A stretch of DNA of 17,704 nucleotides from Bacteroidota bacterium (GTDB lineage Bacteria; Bacteroidota; Rhodothermia; Rhodothermales; JAAAOL01). Under the pieces are notes generated by a model that did no database searches, was not told where the DNA came from, and was given only the letters and a program-made list of their open reading frames with translations. This document shows, in pieces, positions 14,289 to 17,704 of this stretch. The stretch covers positions 1-17,704 of the forward strand of contig JAAAOL010000010.1 of NCBI GenBank assembly GCA_009908885.1, given 5' to 3'. Each line of letters starts with the position of its first letter. Positions within the stretch are counted from its first letter, which is position 1. The position numbers were made by a program, and so were the translations under genes.

Positions 14289-15458
14289 ATGTCTGCCGTT
14301 CCCACCGTCAATCCGTTCTACGAAGCCGTGCTGCGGTGGACGCTGCTGCCGTTCATCCGGGCGGTGTGGCGGCCCGAGTTGGTCGACACCGAGCATTTTC
14401 CCGAGGGGCCCTGCTTCATCTACGGCAACCACTCCCACAACCTGGATCCGTTTACCCTCAACCTGTTTACGCGCTGGCGAGACCCGACGACGGGCGTGCT
14501 TACGATGGAGTACATGCGCAAAGGGATTACGGCCTATCTGTTCAGGGGCATCGGCCTGCTGGCCACACGCAAGACCGTTCCCGAGCCGCACCTGATCCGC
14601 ACGATCTACCGATTGCTGGATCAGGGACGCATGATCGTCATCTATCCCGAGGCCGGACGCCGATGGGCAGGCCGCCCGAGCAAGTGGATGGTCTCGACGG
14701 CGAAAATTTTTGCGCGGGCGGGCGTGCCGATCTACCCCGTCCTGACCCACGGCTCGTACGTGGGCTGGCCGCGCTGGGCACGCTATCCGCGTCCGGGCCG
14801 GATGCAGCTCGAATGCCTGCCTCCCCTGGAGTTTTCCCGGGGCACGCCCTGGCAGGAAGCGCTGGAGGCTCTCAAGGCGCCCATCGCCATCGACGAAAAC
14901 GTAGTGCCTGAGCCGCTGCGCCCGCGCACCGCCTACCGACCCGCGGACGGCATCGAACGGCTCCTGTACCGCGACCCCGACACCGGCGAGAACGGCGGCC
15001 TCTACTCCCCGGACGGCACCTACGTCGTCAACCGGGCAGGGACCATCCGCTGGCGCATGCTGCCCGACAGCCGCCTGCGCGACGAGGCGACGGGCGAGAT
15101 GCACCTGACGGGCGACCTCTACGATCGCATTCGCGCGCTCCCGCTCGACCCGGATGCGGACGGGGTCCTCGTGCGCAACCGCGTGGACGTGGCCGAAGAG
15201 CGCGACGCGCCCGAGCTCGTGGACCGCGGGGCGGCGGAGGCCCGGCTCCGCGACGACGCCATCCAGCTCCAGTCGAACGGTACGGCGACGACGATCCCGC
15301 TCGACGCCATCCGCTACGTCGGCATCGAGCGCAACTACAAGCTGCAGCTCACCCTGGACGACCGCACCGTGCAGCTGAGCTTCGTCCACGGGGGCAGCGC
15401 CCTCCAATGGGAAGACACGCTGCGGCGCCTGACCGACACCAACGGCGTCTTCGCCTGA
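14289..15458 (+). CDS. PlsC-like acyltransferase with C-terminal PH-like extension
   Basis: This is a 389-residue protein. Residues about 5-200 match the PlsC/lysophosphatidic acid acyltransferase fold, which transfers an acyl chain to a glycerophospholipid at the inner membrane. The catalytic motif is NHSHNLD (His48, Asp53). The second signature is IYPEAG (Glu121), with Ala where the usual FPEG has Gly. A C-terminal extension (about 220-389) contains a ribbon-like stretch, YRDPDTGENGG...YVVNRAG, whose expected zinc cysteines are replaced (Asp229, Thr232, Asn248, Gly251). A PH-like beta region follows (about 320-385, AIQLQSNGTATTIPLDAIRYVGI). The frame opens at 14199, but ATG 14289 is chosen because upstream residues overlap the mobile element and promoter. 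The exact substrate is unknown. The symporter gene follows 33 nt downstream. Confidence 0.83.
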   Translation: MSAVPTVNPFYEAVLRWTLLPFIRAVWRPELVDTEHFPEGPCFIYGNHSHNLDPFTLNLFTRWRDPTTGVLTMEYMRKGITAYLFRGIGLLATRKTVPEPHLIRTIYRLLDQGRMIVIYPEAGRRWAGRPSKWMVSTAKIFARAGVPIYPVLTHGSYVGWPRWARYPRPGRMQLECLPPLEFSRGTPWQEALEALKAPIAIDENVVPEPLRPRTAYRPADGIERLLYRDPDTGENGGLYSPDGTYVVNRAGTIRWRMLPDSRLRDEATGEMHLTGDLYDRIRALPLDPDADGVLVRNRVDVAEERDAPELVDRGAAEARLRDDAIQLQSNGTATTIPLDAIRYVGIERNYKLQLTLDDRTVQLSFVHGGSALQWEDTLRRLTDTNGVFA

Positions 15459-15491
15459 TCCTATCCTCCGTCATCGGACCGCCTGCCACGG

Positions 15492-16886
15492 ATGAGCGTC
15501 TGGGAGCATTCTTTTACGATCGGGCAGTTCGTGCTCGACTTCGTAATCATCAGCACGCTGTTCGTCGCCGCGACGATCTGCCGACGGTACGTGCACTTCT
15601 TCCAGCGCTTTCTAATTCCGAATAGCCTGATCGCCGGGTTTCTGGGGCTGTTGTTCGGGCCGGAACTGCTGCATTTGATGGACTTCTCGCTCGAACGGAT
15701 GGGCGCTTACGTCTATCACCTGCTCGCGCTCACCTTCATCGGCGTGGGGCTCTACGGCGGGCGCCGTCCGCGCTCGGCGGGGGCGATCGGGTTCGGGTTT
15801 ATCCAGATTCTGAGCTTTCTGGTGCAGGTGCTCATCGGCCTCAGCATCGCGCTGGGGATCGTCTACCTGATCGACCCGGATTTCATCCCGGCGGTGGGCA
15901 CGCTCTTGCCCCTCGGCTTCGGGATGGGCCCCGGGATCGCCTACTCCATCGGCCAGTCGTGGGAGGCCTATGGGCTGGCGGGCGGGGGCACCGTCGGTCT
16001 CACGATCGCGGCCTTCGGGTTTCTGGTCTCGTACTTCACGGGCATCATGATCGTCCACCGGGGCATCCGGCGCGGGCAGGCCACCCTCGTCTCCAGCGAA
16101 GAGGGGCTGTCGGACGACGTGCGCACGGGCCTCATCCGGGCGAAAGAACCGGCGGTAGGCGCGCGGCTGACGTTCTTCTCCGGCGCCATCGAGCCTTTGA
16201 CCTTCCACCTGGCTCTCATCGGCGGCGTGTACCTGATGACTTACGCGCTGCTGTCCGCCCTCTCCGTCGGCCTCGTGCAGGTGGGCCTGGAGCGCGAGGT
16301 CGTGACGCTGTGGTCGTTCAACTTCGTCTTCGCGAATCTGCTGGCGCTCGGCGTGCGGCGCGTGATGACGGCGCGGGAGATCGGCTATCTGCTGGACGAG
16401 GGCTTGCTCAACCGGGCGACGGGGCTGTTTGCGGACTACCTGATCGCGACCTCCATCATGGCGATCAGCCTGAGCGTGGCCTATACCTACCTGTGGCCCC
16501 TGCTGGCGATGTGCAGCATCGGCGCGGCAGCCACGTATTTCCTCGTTAAGTGGGCGTCGGAGCGGACGTTCGTCGACTTCCACTTCGAGCGGTTCGTCGG
16601 CATCTACGGCGAGATGACGGGGACCATCAGCTCGGGACTGGCGCTGGTGCGGGTGACCGATCCGGAGTACCAGACCCCCGTGGCGCAGGATCTCGTCCTG
16701 GGTAGTGGCGTTGCGTTGGTGCTGGGCTTTCCCCTGCTGCTGCTCATCAACCTGCCCTTCTCGGTGTTTTCCGGGCAACTGGAAGGGTACTGGGTCGTCC
16801 TCGGATGCTCCGTCCTGTACCTCAGCCTCATCCTGTGGCTCTGGTCCCGCATCGGGGTGCGGCTTCGTAACGTGACTCCGCTCTGA
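15492..16886 (+). CDS. GltS-family sodium:glutamate-type symporter
   Basis: This is a 464-residue integral inner-membrane protein with about ten to twelve hydrophobic segments in two halves, as in the ESS (GltS) family of sodium-coupled glutamate transporters. The first-half signature is LLPLGFGMGPGIAYSIGQSW (about 137-156), with the Gly-rich re-entrant loop. The second-half counterpart is FVGIYGEMTGTISSGLALVR followed by VTDPEYQTPVAQDLVLGSG, which matches the GltS second repeat closely. A hydrophilic loop (about 190-225) separates the halves. The length is a little above E. coli GltS. The substrate may be glutamate or a related dicarboxylate, and I leave the symbol empty because bacteroidal members are often uncharacterised. 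The ATG follows gcctgccacgg without a Shine-Dalgarno. Confidence 0.85.
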   Translation: MSVWEHSFTIGQFVLDFVIISTLFVAATICRRYVHFFQRFLIPNSLIAGFLGLLFGPELLHLMDFSLERMGAYVYHLLALTFIGVGLYGGRRPRSAGAIGFGFIQILSFLVQVLIGLSIALGIVYLIDPDFIPAVGTLLPLGFGMGPGIAYSIGQSWEAYGLAGGGTVGLTIAAFGFLVSYFTGIMIVHRGIRRGQATLVSSEEGLSDDVRTGLIRAKEPAVGARLTFFSGAIEPLTFHLALIGGVYLMTYALLSALSVGLVQVGLEREVVTLWSFNFVFANLLALGVRRVMTAREIGYLLDEGLLNRATGLFADYLIATSIMAISLSVAYTYLWPLLAMCSIGAAATYFLVKWASERTFVDFHFERFVGIYGEMTGTISSGLALVRVTDPEYQTPVAQDLVLGSGVALVLGFPLLLLINLPFSVFSGQLEGYWVVLGCSVLYLSLILWLWSRIGVRLRNVTPL

Positions 16887-16906
16887 ACCATCTCCTCGCT
16901 CGCCCC

Positions 16907-17659
16907 ATGCTTCGCGCCCTCTCGTGCTGTGGTCTACTCCTCGTCGGTCTGCTGTCGGCCTGCTCGTCCTCGCCGGACGTGGAGGCGCTGATCGACCAGG
17001 CCATTGCCGCACATGGCGGGGAAGTGCTGGACCACGCGGTGGTCGAGTTCGACTTTCGAGATGCGCACTTCACAGTCCGCCGCGACGGGGGCCGCTTTCG
17101 CTACGAACGCCAGACGGCGGACTCGACCGGACAGGTGGTGCAGGACGTCCTGGACAACGACGGCGTTCGGCGGCTGCGCGGTGGCGACCCCGTGTCCCTC
17201 TCGGACGAAGAGCGCCTCCAGGTGGAGTCAGCCGTGAACTCCGTCGTCTACTTCGCGCTCCTGCCCTACTTCCTGGATGATGCCGCCGTCCAGCCGCGTT
17301 ACCTCGGCCCGGCGGAACTCGACGGCGAGCCGTACCACGAGGTCGAGGTGACCTTCCGGCAGGAAGGTGGCGGGCGCGACTGGGAGGACCGGTTCGTGTA
17401 CTGGTTTCACGCCGAACGGTCCACGATGGACTACCTTGCCTATACCTTCCACGTCGACGGCGGCGGCACCCGCTTTCGCGAAGCCTACGACGTGCGCACC
17501 GTCGGCGGGGTGCGCTTCGCGGACTACCGCAACTACACCTCCGACCAGATCGGGACGGCCATCGAAAACTATGACACCCGGCCGGACGACCTGGAACTGG
17601 TTTCCACGATCGAACTCGATAGTATCACCGTACGCCCGCTCTCCCATGACGGACGCTGA
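16907..17659 (+). CDS. DUF6503-like lipoprotein
   Basis: This is a 250-residue lipoprotein: a signal peptide with lipobox LSAC (Cys19) followed by CSSS and a helix with IDQAIAAHGG. The body is beta-rich and matches what I recall of the Bacteroidota DUF6503 family. Features are the opening VEFDFRDAHFTVRRDGG, the central SAVNSVVYFALLPYFLDDAAV, VTFRQEGGG plus FVYWFHAERSTMDYLAY, and the late RFREAYDVR. The fold may resemble lipid-binding envelope proteins such as LolA/LolB, but that is a guess. It is probably an outer-membrane lipoprotein facing the periplasm. It starts 20 nt after the symporter gene, and the next gene begins at or just before its stop, so the three are probably co-transcribed. 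The ATG follows a C-rich run (ctcgcccc). Confidence 0.8.
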   Translation: MLRALSCCGLLLVGLLSACSSSPDVEALIDQAIAAHGGEVLDHAVVEFDFRDAHFTVRRDGGRFRYERQTADSTGQVVQDVLDNDGVRRLRGGDPVSLSDEERLQVESAVNSVVYFALLPYFLDDAAVQPRYLGPAELDGEPYHEVEVTFRQEGGGRDWEDRFVYWFHAERSTMDYLAYTFHVDGGGTRFREAYDVRTVGGVRFADYRNYTSDQIGTAIENYDTRPDDLELVSTIELDSITVRPLSHDGR

Positions 17660-17704
17660 CCTTCCCATGCCTGCTTCCCGGACGCTCACCATCGACACCG
17701 AAAG
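17646..17704 (+). CDS. Start of the next gene (3' end outside window)
   Basis: An open frame begins with ATG at 17646 (overlapping the lipoprotein gene by 14 nt) or, in the same frame, ATG at 17667 (7 nt after the lipoprotein stop). It reads to the window edge as PASRTLTIDTE. Both starts follow the C-rich pattern seen at other genes here. There are too few residues to recognise a family. Confidence 0.45.
   Translation, partial: MTDADLPMPASRTLTIDTE

Noticed and set aside
14115..15407. 430-codon open frame antisense to the acyltransferase gene
   Set aside because: Same reasoning: the sense strand shows NHSHNLD and PEAG motifs, while the antisense translation shows nothing recognisable and runs into the mobile element.
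15612..17012. 466-codon open frame antisense to the symporter gene
   Set aside because: It is Arg/Gln/Asp-rich with no domain and lies opposite a clear multi-span transporter. It is a composition artefact.

Overview
The window is about 17.7 kb of uniformly GC-rich, gene-dense bacterial chromosome. I see no rRNA, tRNA, CRISPR array, phage gene or transposase gene. The gene set fits a high-GC member of the Bacteroidota/Rhodothermota group (Rhodothermales-like): a SufS-SufE fusion followed by a SufT-like DUF59 protein, TPM-domain membrane proteins with Ser/Gly tails, a DUF6503-like lipoprotein, a GltS-type symporter, and mostly pyrimidine-rich start regions without a Shine-Dalgarno. This placement is inference from gene families and style, not from a marker gene.

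Layout. (1) Plus-strand block, 1-5170: the 3' part of a SUF cysteine desulfurase fused to SufE, a SufT-like protein, a 992-residue regulator (TPR-like region, GAF-like region, sigma-54-type AAA+ domain without the GAFTGA loop, Fis-type HTH), and a small VOC protein. (2) Minus-strand block, 10229 down to 5194: an HU/IHF-like protein, a double zinc-ribbon protein with one membrane span and TPR-like repeats, a META-domain lipoprotein, and three TPM-domain membrane proteins. The first two TPM genes overlap by 11 nt. The third follows an intergenic stretch rich in inverted repeats and has its own candidate promoter and ribosome binding site. (3) Plus-strand block from 10414 to the end: a large secreted M1-type metallopeptidase with a C-terminal region that looks like an outer-membrane beta-barrel, a small conserved-looking hypothetical protein, a 322-bp MITE-like element, an acyltransferase with a C-terminal PH-like extension, a GltS-type symporter, a DUF6503-like lipoprotein, and the first codons of another gene.

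How the genes relate. The first two genes belong to Fe-S cluster assembly; sufB, sufC and sufD would be expected upstream, outside the window. The minus block is mostly envelope proteins. LemA, a frequent TPM partner, is not among them. The third block is also envelope and lipid related, but nothing shows that its genes form one pathway.

The strongest non-genic signal lies at 13881-14222. A 10-bp direct repeat flanks an element with 14-bp perfect terminal inverted repeats, and inside it sit a further inverted repeat and a 29-nt palindrome. The best protein-level oddities are the GAFTGA-less regulator, the peptidase/beta-barrel fusion, and the apparent loss of zinc-binding cysteines in the acyltransferase extension.
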